A stretch of DNA of 64,000 nt from JAWPMV01 sp038527215 (GTDB lineage: Bacteria; Bacteroidota; Bacteroidia; J057), in the NCBI GenBank assembly GCA_038527215.1, contig JBCBGC010000001.1, positions 62,001-126,000 on the forward strand, written 5' to 3'. Made by a program: the position numbers and the translations under genes. The number at the start of each line of letters is the position of its first letter. The first letter of the stretch is position 1. A model generated the notes under the pieces. That model made no database searches. It saw only the letters and a list, made by a program, of their open reading frames with translations, and was not told the DNA's origin. Below, one piece after another: positions 26,215-34,566 of this stretch.

Positions 26215-26238
26215 ATCTTTCAGTAATATTCGAAAGAT
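26215..26238. promoter_or_regulatory. inverted repeat in the divergent esterase/ABC promoter region
   Basis: ATCTTTC (26215-26221) and GAAAGAT (26232-26238) are perfect 7-bp arms 10 bases apart, between the two divergent start codons. It could bind a dimeric regulator; there is no independent support. Confidence 0.3.
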
Positions 26239-26282
26239 CGGGTTAATTTCCCAAATTGCGAGCATCTGACCTACCTATACTT

Positions 26283-26954
26283 ATGGACCCCATTCTCTCC
26301 ATTCAACATTTGACCAAAACCTACCACAGTGCCGACCGCGCCCTCACCGTTCTGCAGGACGTGAGTTTTGATTTACACCCTGGAGATACTGCCGCCATCG
26401 TAGGCCCCTCCGGGAGTGGCAAGACTACCCTGTTAGGCTTATGCGCTGGCCTGGACAATGCCTCCAGTGGCAGCGTCAGTTTGCAGGGCATAGACCTGGG
26501 CCCACTCAATGAAGATGAGCGAGCGGCGGTCCGCAACCAATACGTAGGCTTCATTTTCCAGAGTTTTCAATTGCTTCCCACCCTGACTGCTCTGGAAAAT
26601 GTCATGGTGCCCCTGGAATTGCAAGGCAAGACAGGGGTAGAAAAAGTGGCCCTGGACTTATTGGATAGGGTAGGCTTGGCAGATCGACACGATCACTATC
26701 CGACCCAGCTATCGGGGGGAGAGCAGCAACGAGTCGCCATTGCCCGGGCTTTTTCCAATGCGCCCAGCATCCTCTTTGCGGATGAACCGACCGGAAACCT
26801 GGACGAAGAAACCAGTGCCAAGGTAGAAAATCTCCTCTTCGAGCTGAATAAAGCCTCGGGAACCACCCTGGTAATTGTTACCCATGACCTTGATTTAGCG
26901 GCCAAAACCCAACGCATCATCCGCCTCAAAGGCGGCGTGCTGGTAGAAGCCTGA
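26283..26954 (+). CDS. ybbA: ABC transporter ATPase, YbbA/LolD type
   Basis: This protein of about 223 residues starts at the ATG at 26283 (the frame opens earlier, but the fold begins here). It has Walker A GPSGSGKTT, the signature LSGGEQQRVAIARA, Walker B ILFADEP followed by TGNLD, and the H-loop VTHD. The TGNLDEE-type D-loop and length place it with the MacB/LolD/YbbA subfamily, which works with FtsX-type permeases. It is co-directional with a large permease gene 31 bases downstream, and is divergent from a TesA-like gene as ybbA is in E. coli; the symbol is by that comparison. Confidence 0.85.
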   Translation: MDPILSIQHLTKTYHSADRALTVLQDVSFDLHPGDTAAIVGPSGSGKTTLLGLCAGLDNASSGSVSLQGIDLGPLNEDERAAVRNQYVGFIFQSFQLLPTLTALENVMVPLELQGKTGVEKVALDLLDRVGLADRHDHYPTQLSGGEQQRVAIARAFSNAPSILFADEPTGNLDEETSAKVENLLFELNKASGTTLVIVTHDLDLAAKTQRIIRLKGGVLVEA

Positions 26955-26985
26955 TGTTCTTACCCTTTACCTGACCGCTTTATCT

Positions 26986-29541
26986 ATGGCAAACGATTCT
27001 ACGCAAAAAGCCTCCTTTAACTGGCTCATGAAAATGGCCTGGCGAGACAGTCGCCGCAGCCGCTCCCGTCTGTTCCTCTTTACCACTTCCATCGTGTTGG
27101 GCGTAGCGGCCCTGGTTGCCATTAGCGGATTCGGTGACAACCTCCGCCGCGATATCAACAACCAGGCAAAAGAACTGCTGGGAGCAGATTTGGTCCTCTA
27201 TACCAACCGGGTCGTGCCGGACAGTGTGCAGCAATTTTTAGATTCCCTGGGAGGCGTTCAGTCCCGGGAAAATGCCTTTTCTTCTATGGTTTCCTTCCCC
27301 AAAAGTGGCGGCACCCGTCCGGTACAAGTACGGGCCATGGAAGGAGGCTTCCCTTTTTACGGACAGTTCGAAACGGTACCGGAAGCAGCCGGGATGGAGT
27401 TTATGAATGGGCGCAAGGCCCTGGTGGACCAAACCCTGATGTTTCAATTTAATGCCAAGGTAGGCGATAGCATCAAGGTAGGGGAAAGCTATTTCGAAAT
27501 TGCCGGAAAACTACTGCGGGTTCCGGGAGAAAACAGTGTGTTTGGGGCGATTTACGCACCTGTCTATATCCCGATGGCCTACCTGGATGAAACCAAATTG
27601 GTCCAGAAAGGGAGTCGGGTGACCTTCAAACGCTATTACCAGTTTGCTGAAGAGAAGGACGTGGACGGCATGGTTGAGGGGCTGGAAACCCGTATGCGGG
27701 ATATGCGCCTGCGGGCCAATACGGTCGCGGAAAGGAAAAGAAATCTGGGAGCGGCTTTTGCTGATATGACCCGCTTCCTAAATCTGGTAGCTTTTATTGC
27801 CTTGTTATTGGGCTGTCTGGGGGTCGCCTCGGCGGTGTCTATTTACATTCGGGAAAAAATCCCTTCGGTCGCGATTCTTCGTTGCCTGGGGGCCAGCGGG
27901 CGACAAACCTACTGGATTTACCTCATCCAGATCATCGGTATGGGTGTGGTGGGCTCGCTGGTTGGCGCCATTATTGGCAGCTTGGTTCAGCAAATCGTGC
28001 CCTGGGTGTTGGGAGAGTTTATTCCGATCCAGACAAGCATGCAGCTGTCTGCCTCTGCCATCCTCAAGGGGATAGGCGTGGGCATTACCATTGCGGTCCT
28101 TTTTGCCCTGCTCCCTCTGCTGAGTATCCGAAGAATTTCGCCTTTGTTTGCGTTGCGGGCTTCCTTCGAAAAAGGCATGAGCCGTTTTGACTTGAGTCGC
28201 CTGGCGGTGGTTGGCCTGATTACCCTCTTTGTATTGGCCTTTGCCTTCTGGCAGACCGAGCGATTGCTGGAAGCCAGCATGTTTACCCTGGCGGTGGCCG
28301 TGGGTTTTCTGGCCCTGGCGGGCGTGGCACAGGGGCTCACCTGGCTGGTGCGCCGTTTTTTCCCAAAACAACTGGGCTATATTTGGCGACAAAGTCTGGC
28401 CAACCTCTACCGCCCGCAAAACCAGACCCTGGTCTTGATGACTTCTATCGGATTAGGCACCGCGTTGATTGCTACTCTTTTTTATGTGCAGGGAACCTTG
28501 GTTCAGGAAATCGAACTCACCGATCAGGGAGACCGTCCCAATATGGTCATCTTTGATATTAAGCCGGATGAAGTGGCCCAGGTCCAGGAATTATGCAATG
28601 AATTTGCATTCGAAACGGATCAGGATGTGCCCATCGTGAACATGCGCCTGGCCAGCCTCAAAGGGGTTAGCCGCCGGGAACTGCTGCGGGATACCACCAA
28701 TACCATCCGGACCGGTTCCATCAACCGCGAATATCGGGTCACCTTCCGGGACAGCCTGATTGAGACCGAGGAACTCATAGAAGGAAGTTGGCGTAGTCGG
28801 GTAGAAAATCCCGGCGATAGCATTTTCATTTCTTTAGAGGAAGGTTTCGGTAAAAATTCCCTGGGACTGGAGATTGGGGATGAAATTGTCTTTGATGTCA
28901 GTGGGGTGCGCATGGCGACCTATGTAGGCAGTTTCAGAAAGGTAGATTTTGCCCAGGTAAGGACGAACTTTCTGGTAGTCTTTCCCGAGGGCGTGCTGGA
29001 AAATGCGCCTCAGTTTCGGGTGCTGGTCACCAGAACCACTTCTAATGAAAAGTCTGCCGCCTTCCAGCGGGAATTAGCCCAGGCTCATCCCAACGTAACC
29101 GTCATCGACCTGGCGTTGGTCTTACGTACGGTGGAGGATGTCCTGGAAAAAGTATCCTTCGTGGTGCGTTTTATGGGCTTTTTCAGTATTGCTACCGGAC
29201 TGATTGTCCTGATTGGTTCGGTCATCAACAGTAAATATCAGCGCATCCGGGAGAGTGTCTTGCTACGGACCCTGGGCGCTAGTCGTCGTCAGATTCTCCT
29301 TATCAACGCCCTGGAATATTTTTTCCTCGGCTTTCTGGCTTCTTTGACAGGCGTTTTATTGTCCATGGTAGCTTCCTGGGCCTTGATGACCTATAGTTTT
29401 GAACTGGAATTCAACCCAGCCTGGGGACAGACCTTCGTGGTGCTGGTCGCCATCACCATCCTTACCGTGGTGATTGGTTTGCTCAACATCCGGGGCATTC
29501 TGAATAATCCTCCTTTGGAAGTCCTGCGAAAAGAGACCTAA
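26986..29541 (+). CDS. ybbP: FtsX-family permease, YbbP type
   Basis: This 851-residue protein has the long YbbP-type layout. An N-terminal cytosolic part is followed by a transmembrane helix (near residue 28), a large extracytoplasmic domain, a block of helices with a first FtsX domain (from about residue 265), a central helical region, a second periplasmic domain, and a second FtsX block to the end. The motifs SVAILRCLGASGRQ and ESVLLRTLGASRRQI are the family's coupling regions, one per half. YbbAP-type exporters are thought to move lipophilic substrates or lipoprotein-like cargo to the periplasm; the substrate is unknown. It is the second gene of the ABC operon. Confidence 0.85.
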   Translation: MANDSTQKASFNWLMKMAWRDSRRSRSRLFLFTTSIVLGVAALVAISGFGDNLRRDINNQAKELLGADLVLYTNRVVPDSVQQFLDSLGGVQSRENAFSSMVSFPKSGGTRPVQVRAMEGGFPFYGQFETVPEAAGMEFMNGRKALVDQTLMFQFNAKVGDSIKVGESYFEIAGKLLRVPGENSVFGAIYAPVYIPMAYLDETKLVQKGSRVTFKRYYQFAEEKDVDGMVEGLETRMRDMRLRANTVAERKRNLGAAFADMTRFLNLVAFIALLLGCLGVASAVSIYIREKIPSVAILRCLGASGRQTYWIYLIQIIGMGVVGSLVGAIIGSLVQQIVPWVLGEFIPIQTSMQLSASAILKGIGVGITIAVLFALLPLLSIRRISPLFALRASFEKGMSRFDLSRLAVVGLITLFVLAFAFWQTERLLEASMFTLAVAVGFLALAGVAQGLTWLVRRFFPKQLGYIWRQSLANLYRPQNQTLVLMTSIGLGTALIATLFYVQGTLVQEIELTDQGDRPNMVIFDIKPDEVAQVQELCNEFAFETDQDVPIVNMRLASLKGVSRRELLRDTTNTIRTGSINREYRVTFRDSLIETEELIEGSWRSRVENPGDSIFISLEEGFGKNSLGLEIGDEIVFDVSGVRMATYVGSFRKVDFAQVRTNFLVVFPEGVLENAPQFRVLVTRTTSNEKSAAFQRELAQAHPNVTVIDLALVLRTVEDVLEKVSFVVRFMGFFSIATGLIVLIGSVINSKYQRIRESVLLRTLGASRRQILLINALEYFFLGFLASLTGVLLSMVASWALMTYSFELEFNPAWGQTFVVLVAITILTVVIGLLNIRGILNNPPLEVLRKET

Positions 29542-29563
29542 TTTGTCTCCAAAGTCTGGCGCT

Positions 29564-30145
29564 ATGCATGTATTGATCGTCTTTGCGCATCCCAGCCGGG
29601 AGTCTTTCGCCGGAAAGGTCCTGGATAGATTCTGTGCCGGTCTGAAGGATGGGGGTCATACCTTCGAAATTTCTGATCTCTACGCTCAGGACTTCCAGGC
29701 CATCATGTCAAGGGAGGAATACCTTCGAGAAACGGCTGGTCGGGCTGAGCTTCCCGTAGCCGCTGATGTAGCTGCAGAGCAACACAAAATCAATCAAGCC
29801 TCAGGGCTTTGCTTCATATATCCGGTTTGGTGGAGCGATACCCCTGCGGTAATGAAAGGATGGTTCGATCGGGTATTGACGGCTGGTTTTGCGTATGAAA
29901 AAAATGGCGTGCCCGCCGCCATGAAGCATCAGGAAAAAGGCATGGTCATTTGTACGGCAGGTCATGGAGCCGCCTACTTTGAAGAAAATGGCCTGGGGCA
30001 TAGCATGAAAAATGTCATGTTGGGGGATCGCATGGGAGACCGGGTCAGGGAACAGCACATGCACATCCTGGATGGCAGCCTGGGAAGAGGGGAGGTCCTC
30101 CATCCTCAGTTAGCCGAAGTCTACCAATTAGGCAAGCGCTGGTAA
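29564..30145 (+). CDS. NAD(P)H quinone/flavin oxidoreductase (flavodoxin-2 fold)
   Basis: This protein of about 193 residues begins at ATG 29564; the seven residues coded upstream from a TTG do not belong to the fold. It has the flavodoxin-like start HVLIVFAHPSRESF, a Y-P-V-W-W-S-D-T-P-A segment and GWFDRVLTAGFAYE, all hallmarks of the NQO/MdaB (KefF-like) family. These are FMN/FAD enzymes that reduce quinones or other electrophiles with NAD(P)H, in the cytosol. It follows the permease by 22 bases, so co-transcription is possible but probably not functional. Confidence 0.85.
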   Translation: MHVLIVFAHPSRESFAGKVLDRFCAGLKDGGHTFEISDLYAQDFQAIMSREEYLRETAGRAELPVAADVAAEQHKINQASGLCFIYPVWWSDTPAVMKGWFDRVLTAGFAYEKNGVPAAMKHQEKGMVICTAGHGAAYFEENGLGHSMKNVMLGDRMGDRVREQHMHILDGSLGRGEVLHPQLAEVYQLGKRW

Positions 30146-30252
30146 GCAAATTTCTCCACGAAAATTCATGTCTTTCCTCCTGAAGGACGAGGAATTCTGT
30201 ATCTTTAGAGAGAAGAAAAAGCCCTTTTCTGAGGACTGCTAGAGCTATTACT

Positions 30253-33200
30253 ATGCGCGTTAAGCAAATAGGATGGATGTTCATGTTGAGCTGGCTGTTG
30301 CTCCTGGAAGTTGAAGCGCAGGTGCATCGGTTCGAACAGTTGCCGGCCCGCTATGGCTTATCTGAATCCATCATCACCAGTATTCTGGCAGACCACCAGG
30401 GGTACCTCTGGGTAGGCACCTGGATGGGGCTTTACCGATATGATGGATACAGGGGCTATCACATCATCGCCAATCCCCAGGATAGCAACAGCCTGCAGAG
30501 CAATAAAATCACCTGCCTTTTTGAAGACCAGCACCACGTGATTTGGGTAGGCACCCGCAATGGGGGCGTGTATCAATATGACCGTTCCCAGGAAAGCTTC
30601 AAAGCCTTCAAACACCTGCCCGAAGACCCCGCTAGCCTGAGTAACAATTCAGTGTGGCATATCAGTGCAGATGCTCAGGGGAACATCTGGTTGGGGACAG
30701 AGTATGGCCTCAATCGCTGGCAACCTGAAACGGCCTCTTTTCAGCGGTACTTCCATGGGCAGGATTCCGTCCATAATTTCATTCGGTCCGTCAGTTTTGA
30801 TGGCTATGGTGGCCTGTGGGCCGGCAGTGAGCGGGGTTTGATCTACTGGCCTAAACCGGGCGAAGTATCCCAAAGCATCAATTACCTCCTTCATCCAGAA
30901 GGAGAGCAAGCCTTCAGCGCCACCTGGTTGGCGCATAATTTCGTCCGCTCGGTTTATCGCATGCCAGACGATCAGGCTTTCTTGTGGGTAGGCACCACCC
31001 ATGGCTTGAAAAAAGTGTTTTTACCAGGCCCCGCCACCCAGCAGCTGCGCATCCAATATTTTGATCCTGATCCCGATCAAGCAGGAAGCCTGAGTAACCT
31101 CATCGTACCCAGTATGATTTCTTCTCCGGCTGACCCACATACCTTATGGGTCGCAACCTACGGAGGCTTGAATAAATTAGATACCCAGCAAGGGACATTT
31201 ACTGTTTTTCGGGCGGATGAGACGCCTTTTAGCCTGGTGAACCATACCATTCGCTCCATCGCCGTAGACCGGAATCAGATTCTCTGGCTGGGCACGGATA
31301 AGGGCTTGCAAAAACTCAACCTTCGGGCTAATCCCTGGAGCTTGTATCCTTTATCTTCCCATCCCAGCCTGGCCAATGCCGGCATTACCGTCATGGAGCG
31401 ATCCAATCGCCCGGAAGGCTTCTGGATAGGTACCCAGGGCAAAGGAATCCATTATTTGAACAAATATCCGGCGGAGGCGGGCGGACAAGACATGTATCAG
31501 TCAGTGAATCTGCTGGGAGCAGATTTGCCGGAATACGTAGATTTCGTCAGCGACATCGCCCTGGACCGGGCCGGAAGGATTTGGGTCGCTACCTTGGGGG
31601 CCGGGATCTGGACGGCATCAGAGGACAAGATCCTAACAAACAGCCAGGGTCTCAGGGAGTTTCAGCAATTCACCATGACCACTGAGCGGCTTCAATTGCC
31701 CGAGACAGATGTCATGGCGCTGGCCCCCTCCCGGATGGGTGGGGTGTGGATGGGATACTGGGACGAAGGATTGGCCTGGGTAGCGGATGATCCCCTTAAT
31801 GCGATCCATTTCACGCAATCTCTGGAAGGGAAAGTCGACTTCAGGGATTTTCCCAATGTCCACGTGGCAGAGCAATTAGAGGACGAAGCCCTGATCTTGT
31901 GGGTAGCCAGCAGGGGTGGGGGCTTGTTGAAGCTCAGCTATGACCCTAAGCGGAAAGGTCTGCACCTGTTACAGTGGTACCATCGGGACGCTCCTCCTGC
32001 TTATCGACTTTCCACCAACTTTGTGAACACCTTTCATCAGGACAAAAAAGGCAGACTGTGGATTGGGTCCGAGAATGGGGTCGATATATTTGATGAGGGG
32101 CAGGGAAAAATCAAGCACTTTGGGCAGGAAGATGGCCTGGCGGTGCCTTTTGTCAACAGCATCTTTCAGGAGAATCAATCGGATTACTGGGTTGGCACCT
32201 TCAAAGGCCTGGTCAAAATATCAGAGCCTACCTCTGAGCAATGGCAGGTAACCTACTACGATGAAGCAGATGGGTTGTTGGCAGATCGCTTCACCATCAA
32301 CGCTGTTCTCCAGGATGAGCAGGGCAAAATTTATTGGGGTGGAGATAAAGGTGTGAGCAGTATCCACTCTCAGGATCTGGGGGTAGACAGTATCCCACCT
32401 CGGATAGTGATGACGGATATGAAACTGTTCAACCGTTCCGTGGGCATCGGGCAGGATTATGATGGAGAAGTCATCCTGACCCAACATATTTCTGAGACGG
32501 ATCACATCAGCCTACCCTTTGATTTTAATGTCCTGACCTTTGATTTTGTCGGTCTTCACCTGGGCCGGCCTTCCCAACATGAATATGCCTATCGCCTCAA
32601 AGGCTTTAGTGACGAGTGGGTGTATCGTGATGCCCGGCAGCGTCAGGCGCACTATACCAGCTTGCCGCCAGATGAATACGTTTTTCAGATAAAAGTAGCC
32701 AACTCAGATGGGGTATGGTCTCCGATCAACGAACCTTTTTCCCTGACCATCAGGCCTCCTTTCTGGCGGACCATCTGGGCCTATGCCCTGTATGCTTTGC
32801 TCTTTCTGGCCCTATTGTACGGGGTGCGTGCCATTACCCTGATGCGTGCGAACCTGGAAAACCGCCTTAACATTGAGCGATTAGAACGGGAAAAATTAGC
32901 GGAGGTAAACCATATGAAGATGCGGTTTTTTACCAACATTTCTCACGACCTCCGTACCCCCCTGACCCTGATCCTCAGCCCGCTGGAGCAACTCCTGAAA
33001 GATCGATCCAACGAGCGGAAACAATACAATACCTTTCTGCGCATGCACCAGAATGGCAATCGGTTGCTGCACATGATTAATCAGTTGCTGGATATTCGCA
33101 AGAGCGAGGCGGGCCTCCTTCGGCTACAAGTAGGAGAAGGAAATATCGCGCGCTTCTGTGAGGAGGTTTGCCTGGCCTTTCAAGGGCTGGCAATGCAACG

Positions 33201-34488
33201 GAAAATCCAGTTGACCTTCCTGGATGAGATGCCGCCGGGAGATTCCGCCCGGGTGTTTTTCGACCGGGATCAAATGGAAAAAGTGTGGTTCAACCTCTTG
33301 TCCAACGCCTTAAAATTCACCCCCATTGGCGGAGAGGTTTATTTGCGGGTCGGTTTGGACCAGGCGAAGCAGATGTTGAAAATCACGGTAGAGGATACCG
33401 GTGCCGGGATTGCGGAAGAGGAGTTGCCTTACATCTTTGATCGGTATTATCAGGGAGATCAGCGGGGAAAAAAAGAAAAACAGGAAGGCACGGGCATCGG
33501 TCTGGCCTTGGTGAAAAAGATTGTGGAAGCTCATCAGGGACGATTAGAAGTTCAAAGTAAGCTGGGCAAAGGGAGTCGCTTTAATATTTATTTGAAAAAA
33601 GGCCATGCTCACTTCAAGTCGGATGAGATTATCGCGAACTTTAGAAACAGTGAGGATGTGGGGCGTTATGCCCCCTCTCCACATCCAGACCTGCGATCTG
33701 CCGATCCGGACCCCCAGCTTCAGGTAGCGCCTTTACCCAGCGGTCGGCATGAGCATATTCTCCTGGTAGAAGACAATGCCGATATCCGCGCCTACTTACG
33801 GGAAAACCTACAACATCGCTACCGTATTTCGGAGGCTACCCAAGGCATAGAAGCCTTGGAAATAGCCTTAGCAGAACTGCCTGACCTCATCATCAGTGAT
33901 ATCGCCATGCCCAAAATGGATGGAATTACCTTTTGCCGGGAAATCAAAAGCCGCATGGAAACCAGCCACATTCCGGTCATTTTGCTGACCGCCCGTACCT
34001 CGCTGATCTTTAAAGTGGATGGCTTCGAAACGGGGGCTGATGACTATATCACCAAGCCCTTTAACATGCGCTTGCTGGAGACCCGGATTAAAAACTTGAT
34101 TGACAACCGGAAGAAATTGCAGGAAAAATTTTCCGGGAGCTTCGAGCTTAGCCCCTCAAAAATAGCAGTGAATTCCCTGGATCAGGATTTCCTCAACCGC
34201 ATCAAGCAGATTGTGGAGGCGCATATGGAAGAATCTAATTTTTCAGTAGAAGACCTGGCCGGAGAAATGGGCCTTAGTCGCATGCAGCTTTATCGTAAGC
34301 TAAAAGCCCTGACGGGTAACTCTCCCCACAAAGTGATGTTGAAAATCCGTCTGACCTACGCGGCCAAATTGTTGGAAACGGGCCGCTACAATGTCTCCGA
34401 AGTAACCTATATGGTCGGCTACAATGACCTGAAGTCTTTTCGCGACCAGTTCAAAAAAGAGTTTGGCGTCATCCCTTCTGCCTATTAA
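30253..34488 (+). CDS. hybrid two-component sensor-regulator (HTCS) of the mannan locus
   Basis: This 1411-residue protein has a signal peptide (MRVKQIGWMFMLSWLLLLEVEAQ), then about 700 residues of two-component propeller repeats (LWVGT... motifs). A Y_Y_Y domain follows (about 775-835), then a transmembrane helix (about 840-865). The kinase core has the H-box with His898 (NISHDLRTP) and an ATPase domain. The receiver has Asp1216 (IISDIAMPKMDG). A C-terminal AraC/XylS DNA-binding domain covers about residues 1310-1411. HTCS proteins bind an oligosaccharide in the periplasm and directly switch on their own PUL. It is the only regulator in the locus. A weak -7-like TATCTTTA lies at 30200-30207. 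It ends 79 bases from the convergent glycosidase gene. Confidence 0.9.
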   Translation: MRVKQIGWMFMLSWLLLLEVEAQVHRFEQLPARYGLSESIITSILADHQGYLWVGTWMGLYRYDGYRGYHIIANPQDSNSLQSNKITCLFEDQHHVIWVGTRNGGVYQYDRSQESFKAFKHLPEDPASLSNNSVWHISADAQGNIWLGTEYGLNRWQPETASFQRYFHGQDSVHNFIRSVSFDGYGGLWAGSERGLIYWPKPGEVSQSINYLLHPEGEQAFSATWLAHNFVRSVYRMPDDQAFLWVGTTHGLKKVFLPGPATQQLRIQYFDPDPDQAGSLSNLIVPSMISSPADPHTLWVATYGGLNKLDTQQGTFTVFRADETPFSLVNHTIRSIAVDRNQILWLGTDKGLQKLNLRANPWSLYPLSSHPSLANAGITVMERSNRPEGFWIGTQGKGIHYLNKYPAEAGGQDMYQSVNLLGADLPEYVDFVSDIALDRAGRIWVATLGAGIWTASEDKILTNSQGLREFQQFTMTTERLQLPETDVMALAPSRMGGVWMGYWDEGLAWVADDPLNAIHFTQSLEGKVDFRDFPNVHVAEQLEDEALILWVASRGGGLLKLSYDPKRKGLHLLQWYHRDAPPAYRLSTNFVNTFHQDKKGRLWIGSENGVDIFDEGQGKIKHFGQEDGLAVPFVNSIFQENQSDYWVGTFKGLVKISEPTSEQWQVTYYDEADGLLADRFTINAVLQDEQGKIYWGGDKGVSSIHSQDLGVDSIPPRIVMTDMKLFNRSVGIGQDYDGEVILTQHISETDHISLPFDFNVLTFDFVGLHLGRPSQHEYAYRLKGFSDEWVYRDARQRQAHYTSLPPDEYVFQIKVANSDGVWSPINEPFSLTIRPPFWRTIWAYALYALLFLALLYGVRAITLMRANLENRLNIERLEREKLAEVNHMKMRFFTNISHDLRTPLTLILSPLEQLLKDRSNERKQYNTFLRMHQNGNRLLHMINQLLDIRKSEAGLLRLQVGEGNIARFCEEVCLAFQGLAMQRKIQLTFLDEMPPGDSARVFFDRDQMEKVWFNLLSNALKFTPIGGEVYLRVGLDQAKQMLKITVEDTGAGIAEEELPYIFDRYYQGDQRGKKEKQEGTGIGLALVKKIVEAHQGRLEVQSKLGKGSRFNIYLKKGHAHFKSDEIIANFRNSEDVGRYAPSPHPDLRSADPDPQLQVAPLPSGRHEHILLVEDNADIRAYLRENLQHRYRISEATQGIEALEIALAELPDLIISDIAMPKMDGITFCREIKSRMETSHIPVILLTARTSLIFKVDGFETGADDYITKPFNMRLLETRIKNLIDNRKKLQEKFSGSFELSPSKIAVNSLDQDFLNRIKQIVEAHMEESNFSVEDLAGEMGLSRMQLYRKLKALTGNSPHKVMLKIRLTYAAKLLETGRYNVSEVTYMVGYNDLKSFRDQFKKEFGVIPSAY

Positions 34489-34517
34489 AAAAGGAGGGAT
34501 TCAGGCTGAATCCCTCC
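34487..34517 (-). terminator. terminator after the clan GH-A glycosidase gene
   Basis: GGAGGGATTCA (34493-34503) pairs with TGAATCCCTCC (34507-34517) around GGC. On the minus strand it is followed by six T residues that overlap the HTCS stop region. Confidence 0.8.
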
Positions 34518-34566
34518 CAGACTAACTAATTACAATAATTCTCTCGGTCTGAGCCGCCAGGGCTCC

